DNA of 64,000 nt from JAPKYZ01 sp033763835 (GTDB lineage Bacteria > Acidobacteriota > Terriglobia > Bryobacterales > Bryobacteraceae). The translations under genes and the position numbers were made by a program. The notes beneath the pieces are model-generated. The model saw nothing but the letters and a program-made list of their open reading frames with translations. It was not told where the DNA came from and did no database searches. Below, one piece after another: positions 17,571-24,914 of this stretch. Numbering within the stretch: position 1 is the stretch's first letter; each line of letters starts with the position of its first letter. Location: assembly GCA_033763835.1 (NCBI GenBank), contig JANRJS010000007.1:77049-141048 (forward strand). The letters run 5' to 3'.

Positions 17571-17620
17571 GGACCGCTTTCGTCCTAATTCAGGATATAG
17601 GACTAATTCGGTCCGGTCAA
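17571..17620 (-). promoter_or_regulatory. isc operon promoter with operator-like palindromes
   Basis: On the minus strand a -35 TTGACC (17620-17615) and a -10 TATCCT (17597-17592) are separated by 17 bp, and iscR starts about 18 bp after the expected transcript start. Two GGAC-N7-GTCC palindromes lie at 17571-17585 and 17600-17614, the second filling most of the spacer. CTAATTC occurs twice, 18 bp apart. Placement over the promoter suggests autorepression by IscR; this is inference. Confidence 0.6.
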
Positions 17621-17642
17621 GCGCCGTTTGGTAGTGTCCTAA

Positions 17643-17819
17643 CGGGTCGCCCTCTGTCCGGAACTGGATGTGGCAAGTCAGGGAAGCATGATCGAAGAAG
17701 CTCGGCAAAACCTGATCGAAGCGCTGACTTTGTTCTTCGAGGTCGCCGAACCAGGCGAAGTCGAGCGGCGGATAAAGTCCGAACTTTTCGTGACTCAGGT
17801 TGAAGTACCGGTTGCGTAA
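17643..17819 (+). pseudogene. hicB: Truncated hicB antitoxin remnant
   Basis: Reading from 17643, the frame gives Arg-Val-Ala-Leu-Cys-Pro-Glu-Leu-Asp-Val-Ala-Ser-Gln-Gly, the signature of the partial RNase-H-like domain of HicB. A helical part follows and the end is Val-Thr-Gln-Val-Glu-Val-Pro-Val, the usual HicB C-terminus. A stop codon at 17640-17642 cuts it off, and the expected 15-20 N-terminal residues are not found in any frame before the iscR promoter. The first ATG (17688) would make only a 43-residue piece. The match was made by eye from known family motifs. Confidence 0.65.
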
Positions 17820-17877
17820 GCTCCGGGTGCTATCCGGGCGGCAAGTCTGCGGAATTCTCGAACAGCGGGGTTTCTCC
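17818..17877 (+). pseudogene. hicA: hicA toxin N-terminal fragment
   Basis: Directly overlapping the hicB stop, a frame encodes Lys-Leu-Arg-Val-Leu-Ser-Gly-Arg-Gln-Val-Cys-Gly-Ile-Leu-Glu-Gln-Arg-Gly-Phe, the conserved first helix of HicA mRNA-interferase toxins. After Gly-Phe the similarity stops: the expected segment with the catalytic His is missing and the frame runs into the end of the convergent asparaginase gene. The toxin is therefore dead. Confidence 0.55.
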
Positions 17878-17900
17878 TGTTCGAAACCGGCGACTAGCCC

Positions 17901-19004
17901 TCACTTCCGCTCGAACAGATAGACGCAATCCTCCAGTCGGCTCTCCCCGCCGTCGTTCACCGCGAACTTGCGAGACGTAAAGCTGCCATCCCGTCGCCGG
18001 GCGCCATTCCAGAGCGAACCTCCGGCGTAAGCTCCGTCGCGCCGCAGGGCGTAGAAGTTGATGTCGAACTTTTCGATCCGCGCTCGGTCGTTATCGTAAT
18101 TCCGGGCGACGCGCTTCAACGTCTCAAGCACCGCTTCCTTGGGCGACTTCCCCGCCCGCATCAGTTCGACGATCGAGTGCGCTCCCGCCACCCGAATGTT
18201 CTCCTCGCCGCGGCCGGTGGACCCGCCGCCGCCCACCTCCTGATCCACATACAGACCCGCTCCGATAATCGGCGAATCGCCGACACGGCCTGGAATCTTC
18301 CACGCCAGTCCGCTGGTGGTGGTGCAGCCGGACATTTCGCCCTTCGCGTTCAGCGCCAGGCAGTTTATGGTGCCCGTGGGAGGATATTGCGCCACCCACT
18401 CCGCCCACGCGAGCGTTTCGTCGGAAGCGTTCGGAAACATTTGCCGGATCGACGCCGAAGGCTTACCGGGCGGCGCGTCCAGGCCGTCCGACCAATTCGA
18501 ATGCCCGTTCCGGTCCTTGGCGTTGCGTTTCCAAGTCAACCACGCGATGCGCGACTCCTCGGTAAGTAAATCCTCTTCCTTGTAGCCCATCGCTTTGGCG
18601 AACCGTAGCGCGCCTTCGCCCACCAGCATGATGTGGTCGGTCTGCTCCATCACTAGCTTCGCGATATTCGACGGCGTCTTGATCCCTCGAATCGACGCGA
18701 CCGACCCGGCGCGGCGTGTGGGGCCGTGCATAACGCTCGCGTCGAGTTCCACCACGCCTTCCTCGTTCGGTAAACCGCCGTAGCCAACGGAGTTGTCCTT
18801 GCGGTCGAGTTCGACGAGGTTGACGCCCGCGATCACCGCATCGAGCGTGTCCGAGCCCGCCGTAATCATTTCCCGGGCCTTGCGGCAGCAGGCGAGCCCG
18901 TTGGCGCTCGCAACGACGACCGTTTTCGGAGCGGATTGAGCGAAGGCGGGAGCGGCGGCCAGAGCGGCGCTACCGGCGAACATTTCGCGGCGATTGAATT
19001 GCAT
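17901..19004 (-). CDS. N4-(beta-N-acetylglucosaminyl)-L-asparaginase family hydrolase
   Basis: The 367-residue Ntn hydrolase has a twin-arginine-like signal (Asn-Arg-Arg-Glu-Met-Phe followed by an Ala-rich stretch ending Ala-Phe-Ala-Gln). The self-cleavage site is expected before Thr in Pro-Thr-Gly-Thr-Ile-Asn, where Thr becomes the catalytic residue, and Gly-Arg-Val-Gly-Asp-Ser-Pro-Ile-Ile-Gly-Ala-Gly follows. Family members release aspartate from glycosylated asparagine or from isoaspartyl peptides. The ATG at 19004 puts the signal at the N-terminus; longer starts add unrelated residues. It is divergent from the next gene. Confidence 0.82.
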   Translation of the reverse strand: MQFNRREMFAGSAALAAAPAFAQSAPKTVVVASANGLACCRKAREMITAGSDTLDAVIAGVNLVELDRKDNSVGYGGLPNEEGVVELDASVMHGPTRRAGSVASIRGIKTPSNIAKLVMEQTDHIMLVGEGALRFAKAMGYKEEDLLTEESRIAWLTWKRNAKDRNGHSNWSDGLDAPPGKPSASIRQMFPNASDETLAWAEWVAQYPPTGTINCLALNAKGEMSGCTTTSGLAWKIPGRVGDSPIIGAGLYVDQEVGGGGSTGRGEENIRVAGAHSIVELMRAGKSPKEAVLETLKRVARNYDNDRARIEKFDINFYALRRDGAYAGGSLWNGARRRDGSFTSRKFAVNDGGESRLEDCVYLFERK

Positions 19005-19113
19005 TAGCCGATTATGGGCCGGAGACCGGCCGGAGAAAAGGGGAGTTCGGAAAAAATTGTTAACGAAACCTGAAGCGATTCGGCAATCCGCCGCACTACA
19101 GGATGACGTAGCC

Positions 19114-19461
19114 ATGTCACTGCCCATGACTTATCGCGACGAACACCTAGCCATACATACCGAGCGCCAAACGGCGCTCCTCGACGGACAGCGCCTTCGG
19201 TTCACCGAAATGGAATTCCGCCTGCTCGCCGCCCTCGCCGCCAACGAGGGTGAAATCGCCCCACGCAGCGAGCTTCTGCGGGACTTGTGGGGATATTCCG
19301 CGCGCAAAAAGACCCGCACCATCGATGTCCACGTGCGGCGATTGCGCAAGAAGCTGGGTCCGTACGCCGACTCGTACATCGAGACGATTTTCGGCGTCGG
19401 CTACCGCTTCCGGCGTTACGCCACGCGGACCAAAGGCTATCGCCGGTTGACCGCCGCCTGA
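19114..19461 (+). CDS. Stand-alone OmpR/PhoB-type winged-helix protein
   Basis: The 115-residue protein is only the C-terminal DNA-binding domain of an OmpR-type regulator. Phe-Thr-Glu-Met-Glu-Phe-Arg-Leu-Leu, Arg-Thr-Ile-Asp-Val-His-Val-Arg-Arg-Leu-Arg-Lys-Lys-Leu and Gly-Val-Gly-Tyr-Arg-Phe are diagnostic. No receiver domain precedes it; upstream of 19114 the frame runs into the divergent asparaginase promoter. It could be controlled by abundance or by a partner rather than by phosphorylation. The start at 19114 is the first Met that gives a sensible N-terminal strand. Confidence 0.72.
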   Translation: MSLPMTYRDEHLAIHTERQTALLDGQRLRFTEMEFRLLAALAANEGEIAPRSELLRDLWGYSARKKTRTIDVHVRRLRKKLGPYADSYIETIFGVGYRFRRYATRTKGYRRLTAA

Positions 19462-19483
19462 AACCGCTAAAATAGCGGGTTCC

Positions 19484-20764
19484 ATGCCCATAGCCATCGC
19501 GCCCGCGGCGCGCCTCGACGGAGAGGCGCGTCTACCCGGGGACAAATCCGTTTCGCACCGGGCGGCCATGCTCGCCTCCATCGCCGAGGGACGTTCTACC
19601 CTTGTAAATTATTCGACCGGCGCCGACTGCGCCTCCACGCTCGGGTGCGTCGAAGCGCTGGGGGCGGGCGTGTCCCGCGACGGCACGACGATTACGATCG
19701 AAGGCCACGGTCTCGACGGCCTCCGGGAGCCATTGCGTCCGCTCGACGCGGGCAACTCCGGATCGACAATCCGGATGCTGTCCGGCATTCTCGCCGGTCA
19801 GCCGTTCGCTACAACGTTGTTCGGCGACGAATCTCTCTCGAAGCGCCCCATGCAGCGGATCATGGCACCGCTCGCCCAGATGGGAGCGACGGTAGAGGCG
19901 CGAGACGGCAAATTCCCGCCGATCGTCGTTCGGGGCGCCCGGCCTTTGCAGGCCATCGACTACACCCCGCCCGTGGCGAGCGCGCAGGTCAAGACTTGCG
20001 TTCTGTTCGCGGGCCTGTACGCCGGCGGAGTAACCACCGTCCGCGAATCGATCCCGACCCGCGACCACACAGAGATGGCCTTACGCGAGTTCGGGGCGGA
20101 CGTGACAATCGTGCCGGGGTCGGTTTCCGTGCAAGGGCGGCCGCGCCTCGCCGCTCGCGAGTTTCATGTTCCGGGCGATCTCTCGTCGGCGGCATTTTTG
20201 CTGGTGGCGGCTTCGCTGGTTCCCGGCTCGCGCATCTTGATCGAAGGCGTCGGGCTGAATCCGTCGCGCACGGCTCTGCTCGATTATCTGATGGGTTTGG
20301 GCGCGAACGTTCGCGTTGCGAAAATCGGGCAGGTTTCCGGTGAAATGGCCGGCGATCTCGAAGTCCGGTATGCGCCCACTCGCGCGGGCGTAATCGAGGG
20401 CGCTTTAGCGGCGGCGTTGATCGACGAGATTCCCGTTCTCGCGATTCTCGGAGCCGCGGCAGGCGGGTTGACCGTGCGCGACGCGGGCGAGCTGCGCGTA
20501 AAGGAAACGGACCGCATCGCCGCGCTTGAGGAGAACTTCCGGCGCGCGGGCGTGGCGATCGAAACGCGGCCCGATGGATTCACGGTAGCGGGCGGACAGA
20601 AGTTCCGCCAAGCGACGTTCGATTCCTTAGGCGATCACCGCATCGCGATGGCCTTTAGCGTCGCGTCGCTCGTCGCGGAAGACGAATGCGCGATCGAAAA
20701 TCACGAAGCGGCCTCGGTGTCGTTCCCGGAGTTCTATAAACTCATGAAACGGCTCCGCCGTTAG
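19484..20764 (+). CDS. aroA: 3-phosphoshikimate 1-carboxyvinyltransferase (EPSP synthase)
   Basis: The 426-residue enzyme makes EPSP in the shikimate pathway. It contains the N-terminal Pro-Gly-Asp-Lys-Ser-Val-Ser-His-Arg, the PEP loop in the form Gly-Asn-Ser-Gly-Ser-Thr-Ile-Arg, Ser-Lys-Arg-Pro-Met and Arg-Val-Lys-Glu-Thr-Asp-Arg. Ser-Ala-Gln-Val-Lys and the Gly-Asn-Ser-Gly variant resemble class II (Bacillus-type) enzymes rather than the E. coli form; class affects glyphosate sensitivity but was not tested here. Its length is normal. It is 22 bp downstream of the winged-helix gene. Confidence 0.93.
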   Translation: MPIAIAPAARLDGEARLPGDKSVSHRAAMLASIAEGRSTLVNYSTGADCASTLGCVEALGAGVSRDGTTITIEGHGLDGLREPLRPLDAGNSGSTIRMLSGILAGQPFATTLFGDESLSKRPMQRIMAPLAQMGATVEARDGKFPPIVVRGARPLQAIDYTPPVASAQVKTCVLFAGLYAGGVTTVRESIPTRDHTEMALREFGADVTIVPGSVSVQGRPRLAAREFHVPGDLSSAAFLLVAASLVPGSRILIEGVGLNPSRTALLDYLMGLGANVRVAKIGQVSGEMAGDLEVRYAPTRAGVIEGALAAALIDEIPVLAILGAAAGGLTVRDAGELRVKETDRIAALEENFRRAGVAIETRPDGFTVAGGQKFRQATFDSLGDHRIAMAFSVASLVAEDECAIENHEAASVSFPEFYKLMKRLRR

Positions 20765-20812
20765 AAACATTGAACGGCTTCGCCGATAGTGGAGAAGGCT
20801 TCGGCTCCGCGC

Positions 20813-21517
20813 ATGACTCCCACCCAAGACCTAACGCTCGCCGGATTAGTACACGACCTCCGCAACGTCTTCGAAACGCTCAGCGACGCGGCGGAAGCGT
20901 TGTCCGACGATCCGAAATGGGCGCGGACGGCGGCGGCGATTTCGCGGGCGGTGGACCGGGGCCAGCGGATCGCGGCGAGCTTCCAGGAATCGGTGCAGAC
21001 GTTCGACCTCGACGTGATCGTGCGCAACGCCACGCAAGCGACGCTCGACTTCCGAGCCGCTTCGCACCTGCCGGAACTGCGCTTCGAAACCGGAATCGAG
21101 CCCGGCATCCGTTTGGCCGGCCAGCCGGGCGCTTGGGAACGCGTACTGGTGAATCTGTTCGTGAACGCCGCGCACGCCATGCCCGAAGGGGGCGACATCG
21201 CGATTCGCGCGCGACGAACCGGCGGCTTTGTCGAATTAGCGGTTAGCGATACCGGGCCGGGGATCGCCCCGTCGATCCTTCCCGAACTGTTTAAGCCGGG
21301 ATTCTCTACCCGCCGCGCGCACTCGGGGCTGGGATTGTCGATCGTCGATTCCATCGTGCGCGCTCACGGCGGAACCGTGGAAGCGGGCAATCGGGAGGAC
21401 CGCCGCGGCGCGCGGTTCACGATTCGGATTCCGGATTCACAGGCCGCGATACCCTTGGAGCCGCACCCCGTGGCGGTGGAGGGCCTGGCGGACTCTCGGG
21501 TCGACGAGTGCGCGTAG
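20813..21517 (+). CDS. Soluble sensor histidine kinase without input domain
   Basis: The 234-residue protein has an H-box His-Asp-Leu-Arg-Asn at about residue 14 and then a HATPase domain. Its N-box is Asn-Leu-Phe-Val-Asn-Ala-Ala-His-Ala-Met, its G1 box Asp-Thr-Gly-Pro-Gly-Ile and its G2 box Gly-Leu-Gly-Leu-Ser-Ile-Val. There is no membrane segment or sensor domain, and no response regulator is adjacent. The last 27 codons overlap the convergent hpnK-like gene by 81 bp. An upstream ATG at 20789 is possible. Confidence 0.78.
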   Translation: MTPTQDLTLAGLVHDLRNVFETLSDAAEALSDDPKWARTAAAISRAVDRGQRIAASFQESVQTFDLDVIVRNATQATLDFRAASHLPELRFETGIEPGIRLAGQPGAWERVLVNLFVNAAHAMPEGGDIAIRARRTGGFVELAVSDTGPGIAPSILPELFKPGFSTRRAHSGLGLSIVDSIVRAHGGTVEAGNREDRRGARFTIRIPDSQAAIPLEPHPVAVEGLADSRVDECA

Positions 21518-22231
21518 TTCGCGCTCGCGGCTCTCTTTCAACCGGGTTTTGGCCGAACGCAGTTCTTCGCCCAGCCGGCCGGGGTGAGTCATCAACTCGG
21601 TGACCCCGGCGGGCAGCTTCTCGATCAATCGGATCAATCGCGCCGCGTCGTAGTCGCCGGTAATGGTGAAGCCGGCGAAGTAATCCGTGGTTCGGCAACC
21701 CTGCGCGTGGAGCGTGTCACGGAAAAACGGGCGCAAGCCGCCGAACGCCGCCGCCAGAGCTCGCCTGGATAACGGAATCGGCTCGCCGGTTAGCGGAAAA
21801 TCGAACGGCCGCCGTACCCAGGGAATCGCAAACTCCCGGCTTAACCGGGCCACTGCCTTCAGCACCGGAGGCCACAAGTGGGTGTGCTTATGCGTATCGA
21901 GATGCAAGGGACGCAGCCCAGTCGTGAGAATTTTTTCGATCTGCGCGCGAAGCGACGCGTACGGATCGATCTCACGGCGCGCGAGTGCGGCGAGCAGAGA
22001 TGGAACGCTTTCCGGAAAGCCCGGCGCGCCGGTCAACACCAAATGGCAGCCGACGTCGAGCGTAGGATTCTCGCGCGCGAGTTCCACCGCATGCTCGAAG
22101 GCCGCGCCCGTCGCCATCAAGGTGGTCGCCGTGAGAATTCCCTCGCGATGCGCTTCGACGATGCCCTCGTTCACATCGCGAGTGAAACCGAAATCGTCGG
22201 CGTTAACGACGAGAATGCGGGCGGCGGTCAA
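21437..22231 (-). CDS. ChbG/HpnK family carbohydrate deacetylase
   Basis: The 264-residue YdjC-fold protein has Val-Asn-Ala-Asp-Asp-Phe-Gly at the start and Asp-Thr-His-Lys-His-Thr-His-Leu-Trp-Pro in the middle, the metal-binding residues of this deacetylase family. The C-terminal half has Thr-His-Pro-Gly. Family members deacetylate chito-oligosaccharides (ChbG) or act in hopanoid side-chain synthesis (HpnK). Its ATG start is four bases into the mlaD stop (ATGA), so it belongs to the lipid-transport operon, which makes a lipid-linked substrate plausible but unproven. The 3' end overlaps the histidine-kinase gene. Confidence 0.82.
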   Translation of the reverse strand: MTAARILVVNADDFGFTRDVNEGIVEAHREGILTATTLMATGAAFEHAVELARENPTLDVGCHLVLTGAPGFPESVPSLLAALARREIDPYASLRAQIEKILTTGLRPLHLDTHKHTHLWPPVLKAVARLSREFAIPWVRRPFDFPLTGEPIPLSRRALAAAFGGLRPFFRDTLHAQGCRTTDYFAGFTITGDYDAARLIRLIEKLPAGVTELMTHPGRLGEELRSAKTRLKESRERELRALVDPRVRQALHRHGVRLQGYRGL

Positions 22232-23301
22232 AACAGGCCGAGTTTGATGCGGAGGAACTTCTTCGGATTGGCCCGGAAATCCTGCATCAGCCCCTTCATC
22301 TCGAAAGTGGCGCCGTTCAGGTTTTCGTAAAGCTGCTGGTTCACCAGCAGTTGGCCTAGCGTACCTTTGCCCGCGTTCAAGTTATCGATTGTGAGGTTCA
22401 GCTTGGCGAGCGTATCGTCCAGGCGCTTATGCAGCGCTTCGTCCTTCAGCAGTTTGCCCGCCGTGCCTTTGCCGGCGTTCAAATCGGCGATGACGGTGCG
22501 CAACTCGGCGATGGTCTTGCGGGTTTCGTCGTACAGAGCGGGGTCCTTCAAAAGCTTGCCCGCCGTGCCCTGCCCGGTTTGCATGCCTTCGGCGATCGCG
22601 TCTACGCGCGCCAAGGTTTTGCGGATATCCGCGTAGAGATCCTCGTCGTAGAGCAGGCGGCCCATGGTACCTTTGCCGCTATTGACGGCCTTCACCACTT
22701 TGTCCGCCTCGCCCGCGATCGAGTTGATACGGTTGTAGAGCTCTTCGTCTTTGAGAATCCGGCCGATCGACCCCTTGCCCAGTTCCACTTGCGCGACGAT
22801 CGCTTCGAGGCGCTGCAAAATCAATCCCGCGGCGGCGAGCGTGGTTTTGCCCTGGCGGACCAGGTCCTCGATTTCGGTTGTCGAATCGCTGGCCAGTTCC
22901 CCGTTCGCCGGAACCGGCGTGCGCGAAGTGCCGCGCGAGATATCGATCAAGCGCGACCCGAGCAGATTCTCCGCGCCTACGGTGATTTTCGAGTCGGATG
23001 GGATCAGCGGCAAGTACCGCTCGTAAACGTTCATGTCGACGCGGATGGTGCGTCCCGGCCGGGGGTCGCCCGTGAAATCGACGCCGCGCACGTTGCCGAT
23101 AGTGAGGCCGTTTAGCCTGACCGGAGCGCCTTTGGCGATTCCCGGCGCCGAATCGAGATACGTCGAGATCACCCGGTCTTTCGAGAAGAAGCTGCGGTTC
23201 GAGGTGATTAGGAAAATCAGGGCGCCAAGCAGCAGGCAAGCCACCACCAGCATGATCCCCACTCGAAGCTGAGCCCACTTAATCTTTTCGGCGGCTGGCA
23301 C
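22228..23301 (-). CDS. MlaD-like MCE protein with five 34-residue repeats
   Basis: The 357-residue protein has one N-terminal transmembrane helix (about residues 15-34) and an MCE domain (about 41-125, with Gly-Ala-Pro-Val-Arg-Leu-Asn-Gly). Five consecutive repeats of exactly 34 residues fill 175-344, each opening Gly-Lys/Gln-Gly-Ser/Thr-x-Gly-x-Ile/Leu-Leu and containing Leu-Tyr/His. The long tail is predicted helical and would stretch away from the inner membrane. MCE proteins carry phospholipids between membranes. Its ATG lies 12 bp after the mlaF stop, and the next gene overlaps it. Confidence 0.85.
   Translation of the reverse strand: MPAAEKIKWAQLRVGIMLVVACLLLGALIFLITSNRSFFSKDRVISTYLDSAPGIAKGAPVRLNGLTIGNVRGVDFTGDPRPGRTIRVDMNVYERYLPLIPSDSKITVGAENLLGSRLIDISRGTSRTPVPANGELASDSTTEIEDLVRQGKTTLAAAGLILQRLEAIVAQVELGKGSIGRILKDEELYNRINSIAGEADKVVKAVNSGKGTMGRLLYDEDLYADIRKTLARVDAIAEGMQTGQGTAGKLLKDPALYDETRKTIAELRTVIADLNAGKGTAGKLLKDEALHKRLDDTLAKLNLTIDNLNAGKGTLGQLLVNQQLYENLNGATFEMKGLMQDFRANPKKFLRIKLGLF
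22270..22779 (-). repeat. Five tandem 102-bp coding repeats in the MCE gene
   Basis: Units cover residues 175-208, 209-242, 243-276, 277-310 and 311-344. They share the motif Gly-x-Gly-Thr-x-Gly-x-Leu-Leu-x-Asp-x-x-Leu-Tyr, and their spacing is constant without any insertion. Confidence 0.85.
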
Positions 23302-23313
23302 TATTGGTTCCGA

Positions 23314-24120
23314 TTAGCGTTTCCCAAATTTTGACACATAGGGGTCCGTAACCGCCTCGAATTCGGCTAGCGGCCCGGCAAAAGCGATTTTGCCTTCGCG
23401 CATGACCACGAACTTGGTGTGGCGCGCGGGACAATCGCCTTCCGGATTCGGGCCGAGGCGGTTCGTTTCGGGATTGTAGGTGAAGTTAGCCATCAACAGC
23501 CCATCTTGCACGCGATTGCTGACGATCAGCGTGGTGGTGCGCTTCAGGAAGCGCTGCTTGGCGATGAAAGTCATGATCGTATTCGCGGTGATCGGGTCGA
23601 GGCCGGCGGTGGGCGAATCGTAGATCGCCAAGGGCGGATCGGTCACCGTCGCCCGCGCGATGCCCACCCGGCGGCGCATTCCGCCCGAAAGCTCGCTGGG
23701 AAACTTTTCGAGGGTGTTACCCAGTTCGACGAACTCGAGCGCCTCGGTCACTTTCGCGCGAATTTCGTCTTCCGTGCCGCGCGCTACCATCTGATTGCGC
23801 AACGGGTACGCCACGTTGTCCGCGATGGTGAGCGAATCGAACAGGGCGCTCTCCTGAAACAGCATCCCGAGTTTGGCGCGGATGGGAAAAAGTTCGCGTT
23901 CGCCCTTCGCGGTGATGTCCTCGCCAAACAGTTCCACCCGCCCTTCATCCGGGCGGATCAGGCCCATAGCCGTTTTACACAGAACCGACTTTCCGCTGCC
24001 CGCCGCTCCCATCAAAATCCACGTTTCGCCCGCCTCCACGCGAAAGCTCAGATGGTCGAGCGCGGGAGTGTCGCCGAACCGGACGGTGACGTTCTCGAAC
24101 ACCAGCACCGAGTTCGGCAT
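23314..24120 (-). CDS. MlaF-like ABC ATPase with altered catalytic residues
   Basis: The 268-residue ATPase has a Walker A Gly-Ala-Ala-Gly-Ser-Gly-Lys-Ser, an intact Q-loop (Phe-Gln-Glu-Ser-Ala) and a signature Leu-Ser-Gly-Gly-Met-Arg-Arg-Arg. The residue after the Walker B Asp is Ser (Tyr-Asp-Ser-Pro-Thr-Ala-Gly-Leu-Asp) instead of the catalytic Glu, and the switch His is Asn (Val-Ser-Asn-Arg). About 25 extra residues follow the switch region. It lies between mlaE and mlaD in one operon. Altered hydrolysis is an inference from these substitutions. Confidence 0.82.
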   Translation of the reverse strand: MPNSVLVFENVTVRFGDTPALDHLSFRVEAGETWILMGAAGSGKSVLCKTAMGLIRPDEGRVELFGEDITAKGERELFPIRAKLGMLFQESALFDSLTIADNVAYPLRNQMVARGTEDEIRAKVTEALEFVELGNTLEKFPSELSGGMRRRVGIARATVTDPPLAIYDSPTAGLDPITANTIMTFIAKQRFLKRTTTLIVSNRVQDGLLMANFTYNPETNRLGPNPEGDCPARHTKFVVMREGKIAFAGPLAEFEAVTDPYVSKFGKR

Positions 24121-24123
24121 CGG

Positions 24124-24879
24124 CTACATGTTCACGAAAATCTGGGTGACGAATACGTCGAGGATGAACACCCAAACGGAAGCGACGACAACCGCTTGCG
24201 TAGTGGCCCGGCCCACCCCCTGCGTGCCGCCCGACGTCCGAATGCCATAAAAGCAACCGACCAGCGCGATTACGAAGGCGAACAGAAACGGCTTCAGCAA
24301 CCCTTGCGCGACATCGTTATAGCCCAACGCCTGCGTCGCCGAGTTCCAATACTGAGGCGCGGAAATATTCAGGCGCAACGCGGCGATCAGGTAACCGCCG
24401 CAAAGCCCGACGAAGTCCGCGATGATCGTCAAAAGCGGCAAGACCACGGCGAGCGCGATCATGCGCGGCGTAATTAGCTTCTGCGACGGATCCGTGCCGA
24501 GCGCCCGCATGGCGTCGATCTGTTCGGTGACTTTCATCGATCCGATTTCGCTCGCGATCCCCGAGGCGTTGCGGCCCGCGACGAGCAGCGCGGTGAGCAC
24601 GGGCCCTAGCTCACGGACTAGCGTGATAGCGACGAACACTCCGGTTTGGCTGGCCGCGCCGTAGTTCGAGATCGCGCGCGACATTTGGAGCGCCATGACG
24701 ATTCCCGAGAATCCGCCGATCAGCGAGACGATCGGGAGACTTCCGACGCCCATCACGTCCATTTGCGTGAGGACGTCGTTCCAGTAACGCGGACGGCGGA
24801 AAATGTTCTTGAAAGCGCGGCCCGTTAGGTAGAAGAATTCCTGGAATTCGAGAAATGGGGCCTTCAGGAAGTCGAGCAA
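24124..24879 (-). CDS. MlaE-like permease of the lipid ABC transporter
   Basis: The 251-residue membrane protein belongs to the MlaE family, with about five to six hydrophobic segments and the typical Gly-Ala-Ala-Ser-Gln-Thr-Gly-Val-Phe-Val-Ala and Glu-Ile-Gly-Ser-Met-Lys-Val-Thr-Glu-Gln-Ile-Asp-Ala-Met regions. I place the start at the TTG at 24879, because GGAGAGG lies a few bases upstream and the family begins there. The long in-frame extension further upstream is Arg/His-rich and not family-like. It is the first gene of the mlaE-mlaF-mlaD-hpnK order. Confidence 0.82.
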   Translation of the reverse strand: MLDFLKAPFLEFQEFFYLTGRAFKNIFRRPRYWNDVLTQMDVMGVGSLPIVSLIGGFSGIVMALQMSRAISNYGAASQTGVFVAITLVRELGPVLTALLVAGRNASGIASEIGSMKVTEQIDAMRALGTDPSQKLITPRMIALAVVLPLLTIIADFVGLCGGYLIAALRLNISAPQYWNSATQALGYNDVAQGLLKPFLFAFVIALVGCFYGIRTSGGTQGVGRATTQAVVVASVWVFILDVFVTQIFVNM

Positions 24880-24914
24880 ACGCCTCTCCGGATGCGAACT
24901 CCGATGATAGCGCT

